From: Nesterenkonia muleiensis
Lineage (GTDB): Bacteria > Actinomycetota > Actinomycetes > Actinomycetales > Micrococcaceae
Reading direction: 5' to 3'
NCBI RefSeq assembly: GCF_003600155.1
Contig: NZ_QWLD01000003.1
Span: forward strand, 62,001-126,000
DNA: 64,000 nucleotides
Numbering within the stretch: position 1 is the stretch's first letter; every line of letters starts with the position of its first letter. Shown here piece by piece: positions 17,449 to 25,655 of the stretch. The notes under the pieces are model-generated. The model did not search any database and was not told where the DNA came from. It saw only the letters and a program-made list of their open reading frames with translations. The position numbers and the translations under genes were made by a program.

Positions 17449-18177
17449 ATGAACGAAACTCACGCTGCGCACCTCTACGACGCAGTGAACAGCTGGGCTG
17501 CCGACGACGAGTTCTTCCTGAACTTCGCAACGAAAGACAGCAGCTCTCGCGTTCTGGATCTGGGCTGCGGTACCGGTCGCATCACGGTGGCGATCGCCGA
17601 AACCGACTGTTCCGTCGCAGGCGTGGATCCTCATCAGCCCTCAATCGACGCGGCCAAGACGAAACCTGGCGCCGACCTGGTGGAGTGGATTGTCGGCGGC
17701 TCCCGAGCAATACCCTTTGGCCATCAGTTCGATGTGGCTATCATTTCCTCGAATGTCGTTCAGGCGATTCTCGAGGATGCCGAGCTCGCCAGCACTTTTC
17801 GAGACATCGCTGCTCACCTTCGGCCGGGCGGTCGCCTGGCGTTTGATTCGCGCGATCCGCAGGCGCGCGGATGGGAACGCTGGACCAAGGAACGCAGCCA
17901 TAAGGTGGTCGAGCTTCCCAGTGGACAAAGCCAGCACTGGTACCGCACCACAGCCGTGGATGAGGCTAACGGCATGGTTGATTTCTGCGCTCACGAAGTC
18001 GATGCCGAAGGGAGGGAACGGATCGGGTCTGCCCGTATTCGCTTCCGCACAGAGAGGCATTTGCACTCCATGCTCACCGACGCAGGCCCCATCGTCGACG
18101 AGGTGTACGGCGGATTCCAAGGAGAACCTGTTGGACGAGGTATCGGGACGCTCGTTTTCACAGCACACCGTGCCTGA
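17449..18177 (+). CDS. Class I SAM-dependent methyltransferase
   Basis: 242 residues. SSRVLDLGCGTGRITVAIAE (about 32-51) is motif I, AGVDPHQPSIDAAK is motif II, and FDVAIISSNVVQAILED is motif IV. The C-terminal half with a beta-rich insertion (HWYRTTAVDEANGMVDF) is typical of a type 11/25 subgroup. It does not closely resemble the divergent methyltransferase, so this is not a recent duplication. Substrate unknown. Confidence 0.88.
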   Translation: MNETHAAHLYDAVNSWAADDEFFLNFATKDSSSRVLDLGCGTGRITVAIAETDCSVAGVDPHQPSIDAAKTKPGADLVEWIVGGSRAIPFGHQFDVAIISSNVVQAILEDAELASTFRDIAAHLRPGGRLAFDSRDPQARGWERWTKERSHKVVELPSGQSQHWYRTTAVDEANGMVDFCAHEVDAEGRERIGSARIRFRTERHLHSMLTDAGPIVDEVYGGFQGEPVGRGIGTLVFTAHRA

Positions 18178-18285
18178 ACCCCGCTGTAAATCCGCGGCTG
18201 GTCACTTCGTTCCGCAGAAGTCTGCAGAGACCACCCGTGAGAACACGACATCGACGATGCCTGCACTCACAGTTTGATACTGTCA

Positions 18286-18759
18286 TCAGTTCTCCTCCGC
18301 TCCCAACACCATCAACTTCTGCGGGTCAGGGAACGGAACGAAACCCACCTTCGCGTACACTTCGTGCGCGTCCGCTGTGGAGAGCATGAACCGTTTGAGA
18401 CGCAGCGGCCGGATCGCATCAACGATTACCTTCGACAGCGCAGTCCCGATGCCACGACCTCTCGCCTCTCGCGCGATGTAGACATCACACAGCCACCCGA
18501 ACGTCGCACCATCGGTGAACACGCGGGCGTAACCTACCTGCACGTTGTCAGGATCATAGACACCGAAGTTGACCGAGACGTTGGCCGCCTGGGTCACAAC
18601 GTCGAAAGGACGCCCTACCGCCCAGAATGCGTCAGTTGATAGCCACTGGTGAACCTTGACGAGGTCGAGCCGAGAACGATCGGTGTCGACCTCAAAACCA
18701 TTCTGCAGGGCGACTCGAACGTCAATCAGACGCGTAGAGACATCAGTTTCGCCAGGCAT
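18286..18759 (-). CDS. GNAT-family N-acetyltransferase
   Basis: 157 residues. GWLCDVYIAREARGRGIGTALS (about 89-110) gives the acetyl-CoA loop RGRGIG, and AHEVYAKVGFVPF is the C-terminal motif followed by PDPQKLMVL. This ending is common in a widespread group annotated as YitI/Eis-unrelated GNAT proteins. It lies just inside (at lower coordinates than) the ychF scar at 18790. Substrate unknown. Confidence 0.86.
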   Translation of the reverse strand: MPGETDVSTRLIDVRVALQNGFEVDTDRSRLDLVKVHQWLSTDAFWAVGRPFDVVTQAANVSVNFGVYDPDNVQVGYARVFTDGATFGWLCDVYIAREARGRGIGTALSKVIVDAIRPLRLKRFMLSTADAHEVYAKVGFVPFPDPQKLMVLGAEEN

Positions 18760-18789
18760 GGTTATTATCCTCCCACGAGGAATCAGTCA

Positions 18790-18820
18790 GCTACACGTTG
18801 AACTTGAACTCGACCACGTT
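18790..18820 (-). repeat. Copy of the ychF 3' end (putative attachment-site scar 1)
   Basis: Read on the minus strand this stretch encodes VVEFKFNV and a stop, against VVEFRFNV and a stop at the end of intact ychF (22089), in the same orientation. Similarity ends at about 18819, where a 21-bp sequence also found at 15862 begins. The rest of YchF is absent. The configuration fits an attachment-site remnant from integration at the ychF 3' end. Confidence 0.6.
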
Positions 18821-18841
18821 CCGTAGCCGAGAACCATCTGG
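18821..18841. repeat. 21-bp direct repeat, copy 2, joined to the ychF-end scar
   Basis: Identical to 15862-15882. It begins where similarity to ychF stops, so this point is a recombination junction. The segment between the two copies is 2.96 kb and carries two acetyltransferase and two methyltransferase genes. Confidence 0.7.
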
Positions 18842-18903
18842 CTATGTGTCCGTCGACCCGACCGACAGCGTGGCACAGCGCTCCCGAACGGCACGCGTGA
18901 GTG

Positions 18904-19194
18904 TCACAGATGCCGGCCGAAGTCCATCCGCTGGTGCAGGATCCGGACCACCTCGATATGGCTCACACGCTGCAGATGGAAGACCACGTGACTGCCAACC
19001 GCGTAGCTCCGATACCCCTCGCGGATTTCCTCCCGGACACGCCCACGGTCAGGGTCCTCCGCAACGCGCTCGACCACCGTTTGGATCTCACGGATGGATT
19101 TCTCCGCCTGACTGATGTCCCAGCGATCCTCGGTGAAGTCCCAGATCGATGAGAGATCCCGCTGCGTGGCCGGAGTGAGTCGGTACTGGCTCAC
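18904..19194 (-). CDS. parE: RelE/ParE-family toxin
   Basis: 96 residues, GTG start overlapping the antitoxin stop by 4 bp. [20 protein letters not shown] at the N-terminus and [18 protein letters not shown] then [20 protein letters not shown] at the C-terminus are the ParE layout. ParE toxins poison DNA gyrase; RelE relatives cleave mRNA. The ParD-like partner is immediately upstream. Whether the toxin is held in check depends on the partner, which looks N-terminally shortened. Confidence 0.9.
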   Translation of the reverse strand: MSQYRLTPATQRDLSSIWDFTEDRWDISQAEKSIREIQTVVERVAEDPDRGRVREEIREGYRSYAVGSHVVFHLQRVSHIEVVRILHQRMDFGRHL

Positions 19195-19406
19195 AAGGTC
19201 TTCGAGGCGACGAAGGCGTCGACGTCGAAAACCTCCGCTTCACCGCTGGCCTCACCGGTGACGAGCGCGGCACGCAAGGCGGACAGTTGAACCTCCCGCT
19301 CTTCCAACAGTCGCAGACCGGCACGGACGACCTCACTGGCCGAGCGGTACCGGCCGCCTCGCCTGGCGAGCGGCCACAACGCCTTGACCTCATAGTCACC
19401 CAGCAC
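19191..19406 (-). CDS. parD: ParD-like antitoxin, apparently N-terminally truncated
   Basis: 71 residues from the GTG at 19406. [20 protein letters not shown] is the ParD signature and [10 protein letters not shown] the toxin-binding end. Normal ParD proteins have about ten more residues forming the ribbon strand of the ribbon-helix-helix (a NTSVSLG-type start). Here that region is replaced by the end of hip[11 protein letters not shown] shows only the LGDY remnant. The reading frame upstream merges into hipA in another frame. Operator binding may be impaired, while toxin binding could be retained. Confidence 0.75.
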   Translation of the reverse strand: MLGDYEVKALWPLARRGGRYRSASEVVRAGLRLLEEREVQLSALRAALVTGEASGEAEVFDVDAFVASKTL

Positions 19407-20640
19407 CCAGACATGCAGTGGATATCGCTTCAAGCCTCGGCTCAATCGACTCGGCCATAAGCGTGATCTCGCGCTCGGAGATGCGATGCCCTCGCGCCTG
19501 CTGCTTCCAGCCAGACAAAGACTCTGCCACACGACCCATCCGTTCGCGCGCCGATGAGAGCGTCAGACTGCACTCCCCCGCAAGTGCCAAGAGTCCGTCG
19601 ACCTCATCTGGCAGAGCGTCAGCTCCCATGATCGACGTCGACCGACTTCGGTTCAGGTCTGGATTCGGATTCACATCGAACACCGGACTGAGGGTCCACA
19701 AGCCCCGATCAGCCAGGAACCCGTGATTCCGCAGGTGGTCGTCAGTGTTACCGAGGGCGACACTGGCAATGACCCGATCGTAGAGTTCGTGGTGGTCCTG
19801 ACGGATTGAACGCGAGAAGTCACGCATCGCCTCAGCAATCTCCGCATAGTCGCGATGCTCGCCGTCGGCGGATCCGATGGCTGTCATCGCGCTGATATAG
19901 CCGATGCGCGAGCCACTGCTCGTCCGGTCGAACCGGCGCAGGATCAATACGCTGCGATCCCCTACGCGCGTGAGCCGACGGTGCGGCGTGCGAATGCCCG
20001 CAAACTCCAGGAGATCAAGCATTGTGGCCTCCCAGGCCATCACATCCCACTGATCGCTGGAATGCGGGAACTTCGCGATGGCGAGGCCTCCGTCCTCAAG
20101 CAGCACCGAGGCTTTCGGCCGGGCACCGCCCAGGCCCGTCGTTCCTGTGTCCAAGAGCTGTTTAACGGCCGCGGTCGGGTCATCGTCGGAGGCAAGGTCA
20201 TCACTGGCCCACAGCAGTTCTGGCAGTGAGATCAGCTGAGGCACATGCGAGGGCTTGCCCAGGAATCGATTCGCACCGGGGAGCCGAAAGCGCAATGCGC
20301 CTTGACGGGTGTCGTCGCTGACGCCGAGGAGGAAGTCAAGATCGTCTAGCTGACGTGGCGTTCTGCTTTCTTCGCGGGCGCGTACCCTCTCGGCCTTCTC
20401 AATGAGGTTACGGCCCCAACGATCAGGGGCGCTGTCGGCGAAAGCCCGGATCAGCCCAGCCTGGTGCTGCGAGCCGGAGACCAGCAACAGCGCGGGGTCA
20501 ATGTTCATGCCGCCATCTGCGAGATAGGCCGAGTCATAGAGGAAGGTCGTGGAAATCTGGCTGCGCGTTCGGGTAAAGTGCGCCTGCCCCACCACACGAG
20601 TGCGCCCGACGTCCTCGACGAGAACTTCAACAGTGGTCAT
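19396..20640 (-). CDS. hipA: HipA-family serine/threonine kinase toxin
   Basis: 414 residues. [14 protein letters not shown] (about 170-183) is the substrate/ATP loop of HipA, LILRRFDR is the middle motif, and [12 protein letters not shown] (about 297-308) is the catalytic loop with Asp and Asn. [11 protein letters not shown] corresponds to the Mg-binding DFG-like segment. HipA kinases phosphorylate aminoacyl-tRNA synthetases and cause dormancy. The start overlaps the HTH gene upstream by 4 bp, giving a hipB-hipA operon. Its last codons overlap the parD start. Confidence 0.92.
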   Translation of the reverse strand: MTTVEVLVEDVGRTRVVGQAHFTRTRSQISTTFLYDSAYLADGGMNIDPALLLVSGSQHQAGLIRAFADSAPDRWGRNLIEKAERVRAREESRTPRQLDDLDFLLGVSDDTRQGALRFRLPGANRFLGKPSHVPQLISLPELLWASDDLASDDDPTAAVKQLLDTGTTGLGGARPKASVLLEDGGLAIAKFPHSSDQWDVMAWEATMLDLLEFAGIRTPHRRLTRVGDRSVLILRRFDRTSSGSRIGYISAMTAIGSADGEHRDYAEIAEAMRDFSRSIRQDHHELYDRVIASVALGNTDDHLRNHGFLADRGLWTLSPVFDVNPNPDLNRSRSTSIMGADALPDEVDGLLALAGECSLTLSSARERMGRVAESLSGWKQQARGHRISEREITLMAESIEPRLEAISTACLGAG

Positions 20641-20924
20641 CGGGCACGCTTCTTCGCGAGGCTGCCGGCACGGAGCCTGCCGATATCACTGTTCAACGGA
20701 TCGATCGCGCTGACTACCTGGTCGAGCACGCCGAGCGCACGGAGCACCTGGACAACATTACTGAAACTCACATTCGGGTTTCCTGACTCGATCTTGCGCA
20801 GTGTGTCACGGGTGATGTCGGCTCGCTCAGCGACCTGCTGCGCAGTCAGACCCAGCACCATGCGCCACCCACGCACATGCTCCCCGAATTCTGTGACCTG
20901 GCGGTCGATCCTGTAGCCAGCCAT
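20637..20924 (-). CDS. hipB: HipB-like XRE-family HTH antitoxin
   Basis: 95 residues. The HTH is LTAQQVAERADITRDTLRKI (residues 26-45), preceded by a longer N-terminus than most XRE proteins. The C-terminus is basic (LAKKRAR), unlike the acidic or Trp tail used by E. coli HipB. It is coupled to hipA by a 4-bp overlap. The operator is probably the dyad upstream at 20970-20993. Confidence 0.88.
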   Translation of the reverse strand: MAGYRIDRQVTEFGEHVRGWRMVLGLTAQQVAERADITRDTLRKIESGNPNVSFSNVVQVLRALGVLDQVVSAIDPLNSDIGRLRAGSLAKKRAR

Positions 20925-20969
20925 ACACGCCTCCTTGTATCCGACGACAATTATAGCCGTACCATCTAG

Positions 20970-20993
20970 ATATGACGAGTATAATAGTCATAT
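20970..20993. promoter_or_regulatory. Candidate HipB operator
   Basis: ATATGAC and GTCATAT form a perfect 7-bp inverted repeat with a 10-bp spacer, about 45 bp upstream of the hipB start and in an unusually AT-rich patch. A second AT-rich motif (AATTATAG) lies between it and the gene and may be the -10 region. Autoregulation by HipB is inferred. Confidence 0.5.
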
Positions 20994-21463
20994 GTAACAA
21001 CGATTCAGCTGCATCAGGGCTTCCGCTTGTCGGAACGTTCGCCATTCACTCGTCACCGGATCCGGACAGCATGCCAGTCCAAGAACCCACTGAGTAGCAC
21101 CCTTGTGCCGGGCAACACGCACGGGCAGCAGCACCTCCGCAGCAGAATCGGACACGACACACAGCGGCGGGGCCAGGAACCAGGCGGGATGGCAGTTCTC
21201 CATATGCGCGAAGTCGTGGCCGAGTGGATCCTTGTCTCACAGCGTTCACAACCCGATCATGCACGCAGACACCGACACCCTCCAGGTCACAGACCCGTAC
21301 AGGCGCGTACCTGTCCTACGCCTGGTGTCTTTCGTGCCGATCAAAGAGAGCACCAGTCCGTCCTAGGGCTCGTCACGAAACACGCCAAAGACCCAGCGCA
21401 CCCTTGGAGACAATGGCACGGCAACAATTGCCTGTTTCATTGGCCCCGCTAGAGAATAATAAA
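20994..21463. other. Mostly non-coding stretch between hipB and the VOC gene
   Basis: About 470 bp. A 71-residue frame on the minus strand (ATG at 21203, to 20988) reads partly protein-like, with MENCHPAWFLAPPLC, but resembles nothing I recognise and has no clear ribosome binding site. It may be a decayed gene. No other feature was seen. Confidence 0.35.
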
Positions 21464-21889
21464 ATGTCTGATCACCCTGCGCTGGTCCCCGAACTCGCGA
21501 TCACAGACCTCACTAAATCACTCAATTTTTGGAGGGATCTGATCGGGTTCACAGTCGACTACAGCCGGCCCGACGAGGGATTCGCCTATCTCACTATGGG
21601 CGGCGCTCATCTCATGCTTGACGAAATCGCTATAGGCCGAAGCTGGCTCACTGGTGACCTCGAACACCCGCTGGGCCGTGGAATCAACTTTGAGATCGCA
21701 GTACAAGACCTTGAACCAGCCCTGAGAAGACTTCACGGGGTCGATTGGCCGCTGTTCTTAGCGCCTGAGGAGAAGTGGTACCGCGCCGACAAGGAGGAGA
21801 TTGGAGTACGCCAGTTCCTTGTTCAGGACCCCGACGGCTACCTCCTCCGGCTGCAAACCGATATCGGTCGACGCCCACTCCAGGAATAG
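21464..21889 (+). CDS. VOC-superfamily protein, bleomycin-resistance-like
   Basis: 141 residues from the ATG at 21464. The layout is a paired beta-alpha-beta3 fold: LVPELAITDLTKSLNFWRDL at the start, GGAHLMLDE closing the first module, and EIGVRQFLVQDPDGYLLRLQ closing the second. This matches the ShBle-type bleomycin-binding group, which sequesters the drug as a dimer and has no metal-dependent chemistry. Longer upstream frames lack family similarity. It sits between hipBA and the end of ychF, inside the accessory zone. Confidence 0.85.
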   Translation: MSDHPALVPELAITDLTKSLNFWRDLIGFTVDYSRPDEGFAYLTMGGAHLMLDEIAIGRSWLTGDLEHPLGRGINFEIAVQDLEPALRRLHGVDWPLFLAPEEKWYRADKEEIGVRQFLVQDPDGYLLRLQTDIGRRPLQE

Positions 21890-22088
21890 ACATGCAGCAT
21901 CGTTCAGCATTCTTTGCCCGGGCTTACCCGCGGCGATGGCGGCTATCCACGGTGTGGATGAAAGCGGAGACACAACTGACCTCCTGAAGCCGTGATTAAG
22001 TGCCCCGCCAAACGATCCGGCAAATTACGGCGCTATCCCGGTCCGAATCAAGGTCATAAAGCCGAGATTTGCCGAATGGATCGAAAAG

Positions 22089-23174
22089 TTAGACGTTAAA
22101 ACGGAACTCCACCACGTCGCCGTCTTTCATGATGTAGTCCTTGCCCTCCATGCGGACCTTGCCGGCGGCCTTAGCATCGTTCATGGAGCCGGCGGACACC
22201 AGGTCCTCGAAGGAGACGATCTCGGCCTTGATGAAGCCCTTCTGGAAGTCGGTGTGGATCACCCCTGCCGCCTCTGGAGCAGTGTCGCCCTTGTTAATGG
22301 TCCAGGCGCGGGCCTCTTTCGGCCCGGCGGTGAGATAGGTCTGCAGCCCGAGGGTCTCGAAGCCCACGCGCGCCAGCTGGTCCAGTCCGGATTCGTCGAG
22401 CCCGTTGAGCTCCAGCATCTCGCGGGCCTCCTCCTCGGAGAGCTCCACCAGCTCCGACTCCAGCTTGGCATCCAGGAACACCGACTGCGCCGGCGCCACC
22501 AGCCCGGCAAGCTCCTGCTGCTTCTCCGGTGAGTTCAGCACGCCCTCATCGGCGTTGAACACGTAGATGAAAGGCTTCGCCGTCAGCGGGGAAAGCCCGC
22601 GCAGCTCATCCATGTCCAGCTTGTCGGAGTCGATGGAGGAGAAGATCGTATCTCCGCGCTCCAGCACCTTCTGCGCCGCCAGATAAGCATCCAGGGTGGA
22701 CTGCTCGGCCTTCTTTCCCTTGACCTGCTTCTCCAGCTTCGGGATCGCATTCTCCAGGGTCTGCATATCCGCCAGGATCAGCTCGGTGTTGATCGTCTCC
22801 ATATCGGAGGGCGGGTCCACCTTGCCGTCCACGTGGATGACATTCTCATCCTCGAACACACGCACCACCTGCGCGATCGCATGGGCCTCGCGGATGTTGG
22901 CCAGGAACTGGTTGCCCAGCCCCTCCCCCTCCGAGGCCCCTTTGACGATGCCGGCGATGTCCACAAAGGACACCGTGGCAGGCAGGATCTTCTGCGAGCC
23001 GAAGATCTCAGCCAGCTTGTCCAGCCGCTCATCGGGCAGGTTCACCACGCCCACATTGGGTTCGATGGTCGCGAACGGATAGTTCGCCGCCAGGATCGCC
23101 TGCCGGGTCAGTGCGTTGAAAAGGGTCGACTTGCCCACATTGGGCAGTCCCACAATGCCAATAGTCAGTGCCAC
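22089..23174 (-). CDS. ychF: Redox-regulated ribosome-associated ATPase YchF
   Basis: 361 residues, GTG start. G1 is GLPNVGKST (8-16), with the [11 protein letters not shown] switch region after it; the G4 equivalent is YVFNAD, altered in the NKxD position as in all ATP-preferring YchF/OLA1 proteins. The coiled-coil insert lies around residues 130-200, and the TGS domain ends in [10 protein letters not shown] and a stop. YchF binds ribosomes and modulates stress responses. Two further copies of its final codons lie downstream at 18790 and 13694. Confidence 0.96.
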   Translation of the reverse strand: MALTIGIVGLPNVGKSTLFNALTRQAILAANYPFATIEPNVGVVNLPDERLDKLAEIFGSQKILPATVSFVDIAGIVKGASEGEGLGNQFLANIREAHAIAQVVRVFEDENVIHVDGKVDPPSDMETINTELILADMQTLENAIPKLEKQVKGKKAEQSTLDAYLAAQKVLERGDTIFSSIDSDKLDMDELRGLSPLTAKPFIYVFNADEGVLNSPEKQQELAGLVAPAQSVFLDAKLESELVELSEEEAREMLELNGLDESGLDQLARVGFETLGLQTYLTAGPKEARAWTINKGDTAPEAAGVIHTDFQKGFIKAEIVSFEDLVSAGSMNDAKAAGKVRMEGKDYIMKDGDVVEFRFNV

Positions 23175-23492
23175 GGGGATCTAGCCTACCGTGACGCTGG
23201 CCCTTTAGGCGTGAAGCTCGGCGTAAGCCGGCGAGGGGAACCGCGACGTCTGGGACCCGTGCAAGCGCGCAGCGGCTATGCGGGCCACGCCGCGGCGCGA
23301 GCGTGGCGTGCACCCGCCGCCGGGACAAGCACAGTGCCACGGTGGTCTAACTTACCGCAGGCCAGCAACCTCCCGGTGACAATGCCGTCACACCCCCGCC
23401 ACGACGATCACCGATGATGTTCATGTTGCAGAGTCCGCACCCCGCTCATATAGGGTCTACTCCGTTCATACGAAAGAAAATTGAGGCTCACA
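23175..23492. other. Divergent intergenic region of ychF and the betT-like gene
   Basis: About 318 bp, no gene seen. It contains a GC-rich imperfect palindrome around 23280-23310 and a sigma70-like promoter directed at the transporter (separate entry). ychF promoter elements are not obvious. Confidence 0.5.
23426..23454 (+). promoter_or_regulatory. Candidate promoter of the choline transporter gene
   Basis: TTGCAG and TATAGG are separated by exactly 17 bp and end 38 bp before the GTG at 23493. This matches the vegetative sigma consensus reasonably well for a GC-rich actinobacterium. No BetI-like operator is recognisable. Confidence 0.4.
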
Positions 23493-25592
23493 GTGACTGT
23501 TACCCCCTCCAGAACCAGCTCCAAGGTCAATTGGCCGGTGTTCATCGCTTCTGCGCTGATCATCGTGGTCTTCACCACCTGGGCAGCACTCGACTCAGAC
23601 ACCGCCTCCAGTGTTTTGGAAACCACCTTCGGATGGCTGGGCCACAACCTGGGCTGGTACTTCATTCTCACCGCCGCGATCATCGTGATCTTTGTGCTCA
23701 TCATCGCCTTCTCCCGGCTGGGCAAGACCCGGCTGGGACCTGACCACTCCACACCCAAGTTCAGCCTGTTCACCTGGGCCTCGATGCTCTTCGCTGCGGG
23801 CATCGGCGTGGACCTGATGTTCTTCGCCGTGATCGGCCCGGCCACCAATCTGCGGGTCGGCCCCGGCGCGGCAGAGGGCACTCTCCAGGCCGCTGAGCAG
23901 GCAGCCCTGTGGACCATGTTCCACTACGGCATCCCCGGCTGGGCCATGTACGCGCTGACCGGAATGGCCTTCGGCCTCTTCGCCTACCGCTACCACCTGC
24001 CGCTGTCCATCCGCAGCGCCCTCTACCCGATCATCGGCAAGCGAGCCCAGGGAAGAGCAGGCGATGCCGTGGAGGTCGGTGCGGTCATCGGCACTGTCTT
24101 CGGGATCGCCACCTCTCTGGGTATCGGCGTGGTCTTCCTCTCCTACGGGATAAGCTGGCTCTTCGGTGTCGAGTCCGGCCCCGCAGTGCAGATCTCACTG
24201 ATCGTGCTGGCGGCGATCGTGGTGACCATCTCCACCTACTCAGGTGTGGACAAAGGCATCCGCCGGCTCTCCGAGCTCAACGTCCTGGTCGCCATCCTGC
24301 TGATGGTCTACGTACTGGTCTCCGGAGAGACCGTCCGGCTGCTCAACGCCCTGGTGAAGAACATCGGTGACTTCTTCGTGATGCTTCCCGGCGCACTGGT
24401 CCAGACCTTCGCCTATGACACCGATCCGGCCTGGCTGGAAGAGGACTGGGTGATGTGGTGGACCGTCTTCTTCTGGACATGGTGGATGGCCTGGTCCATC
24501 TTCGTCGGGCTCTTCCTGGCGCGCATCTCCCGCGGCCGCACCCTGCGCCAGTTCATCATCGGGGTGCTGCTGGTGCCCTTCCTGTTCAACGCGCTGTGGA
24601 TCTCGATCTTCGGCAATGCCACCATCTTCCGCATCATGGGCGGGGACACCAGCTTCGCCGAGGCAGCAGAGGATCCCGACGGCGCCGGCTACTTCGCCCT
24701 GATGGCCGAATTCCCCGGAGCCACCTTCATCATCGGGGTCTCCGTGCTGGTGGGGCTGCTATTCTACGTCACCAGTGCCGACTCCGGTTCTCTGGTGCTG
24801 GCTAACTTCACCTCCAGGGTCAGTGTGGAGAACTCTGACGGCCCACGATGGCTGCGCGTGGTGTGGAGTGTGATCATCGGTGCGCTGACCATCGTGATGC
24901 TGATGCTCGAAGGCATCTTCACCTTGCAGATGGCCGCGGTGATCATCGGGCTACCGCTGTCGATCGTGCTCTATATGCTGCTGGTCAGCGTCTGGCGGGC
25001 CCTGCGCATGGAGAACTACAGCACCGATTCACGCAGCGCCTCACTGCCCTCCATGCTCTCCGAACGCAGCCAGGAGACCACGCCGGAGAGCTGGCGACGG
25101 CGCCTGGCCCGCCATATGCACTACCCCTCCGAAACCGAGACGGTCGAATACATGGACACCGTGGCCGTACCGGCGGTGGAGGAGGTCGCTGAGGAGCTGC
25201 GCAAGCGGGGAGCAGAGGTCACCTGCACCCGCGGAGTGGTCGAGGGCACCGAGATCCCCCAGGTGGACCTGCACGTCTACTTCGGTGACCAGCCCATGTT
25301 CAAGTATCAGCCCTACGCGGTGCAGTACCCGGTGCCGACCTTTGTGCTGAAGACTCGGCGCTCCGGCGAGGTCTTCCAGAAGGTGGAGGTCTTCTCCGCC
25401 ACCGGATCCACCGGCTATGACATCCTCGGCTACACCAAGGAACAGGTCATCGCCGATATTCTCGACGCCTACGAACGTCACCTCTCCATGCTGCAGCTCA
25501 GCGATCAGAGCGGCCACGCACCGGTGGCCATCGACACTGGTAGCATCCCGAACGATTGGGACCATGTGCGCGCAGAGAAGAAGGCGGAGTAG
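23493..25592 (+). CDS. betT: BCCT-family choline transporter, BetT-like
   Basis: 699 residues from the GTG at 23493, preceded by GAGG; an upstream TTG is in frame but less likely. Twelve membrane segments cover about residues 15-500. WWTVFFWTWWMAWSIFVGLF is the BCCT aromatic betaine-box region, with ISRGRTLRQFI after it. A cytoplasmic tail of about 170 residues follows, as in BetT, where it senses osmotic strength. FHYGIPGWAMYAL lies where betaine-type members have a Trp-rich segment. Together with the next two genes the substrate is very likely choline. Confidence 0.9.
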   Translation: MTVTPSRTSSKVNWPVFIASALIIVVFTTWAALDSDTASSVLETTFGWLGHNLGWYFILTAAIIVIFVLIIAFSRLGKTRLGPDHSTPKFSLFTWASMLFAAGIGVDLMFFAVIGPATNLRVGPGAAEGTLQAAEQAALWTMFHYGIPGWAMYALTGMAFGLFAYRYHLPLSIRSALYPIIGKRAQGRAGDAVEVGAVIGTVFGIATSLGIGVVFLSYGISWLFGVESGPAVQISLIVLAAIVVTISTYSGVDKGIRRLSELNVLVAILLMVYVLVSGETVRLLNALVKNIGDFFVMLPGALVQTFAYDTDPAWLEEDWVMWWTVFFWTWWMAWSIFVGLFLARISRGRTLRQFIIGVLLVPFLFNALWISIFGNATIFRIMGGDTSFAEAAEDPDGAGYFALMAEFPGATFIIGVSVLVGLLFYVTSADSGSLVLANFTSRVSVENSDGPRWLRVVWSVIIGALTIVMLMLEGIFTLQMAAVIIGLPLSIVLYMLLVSVWRALRMENYSTDSRSASLPSMLSERSQETTPESWRRRLARHMHYPSETETVEYMDTVAVPAVEEVAEELRKRGAEVTCTRGVVEGTEIPQVDLHVYFGDQPMFKYQPYAVQYPVPTFVLKTRRSGEVFQKVEVFSATGSTGYDILGYTKEQVIADILDAYERHLSMLQLSDQSGHAPVAIDTGSIPNDWDHVRAEKKAE

Positions 25593-25655
25593 TCTCAGCT
25601 TGAGCCTGGTCCAGAGGATTCAGAGAACAGACCAACCGACATCCAGGAGCTGCAT

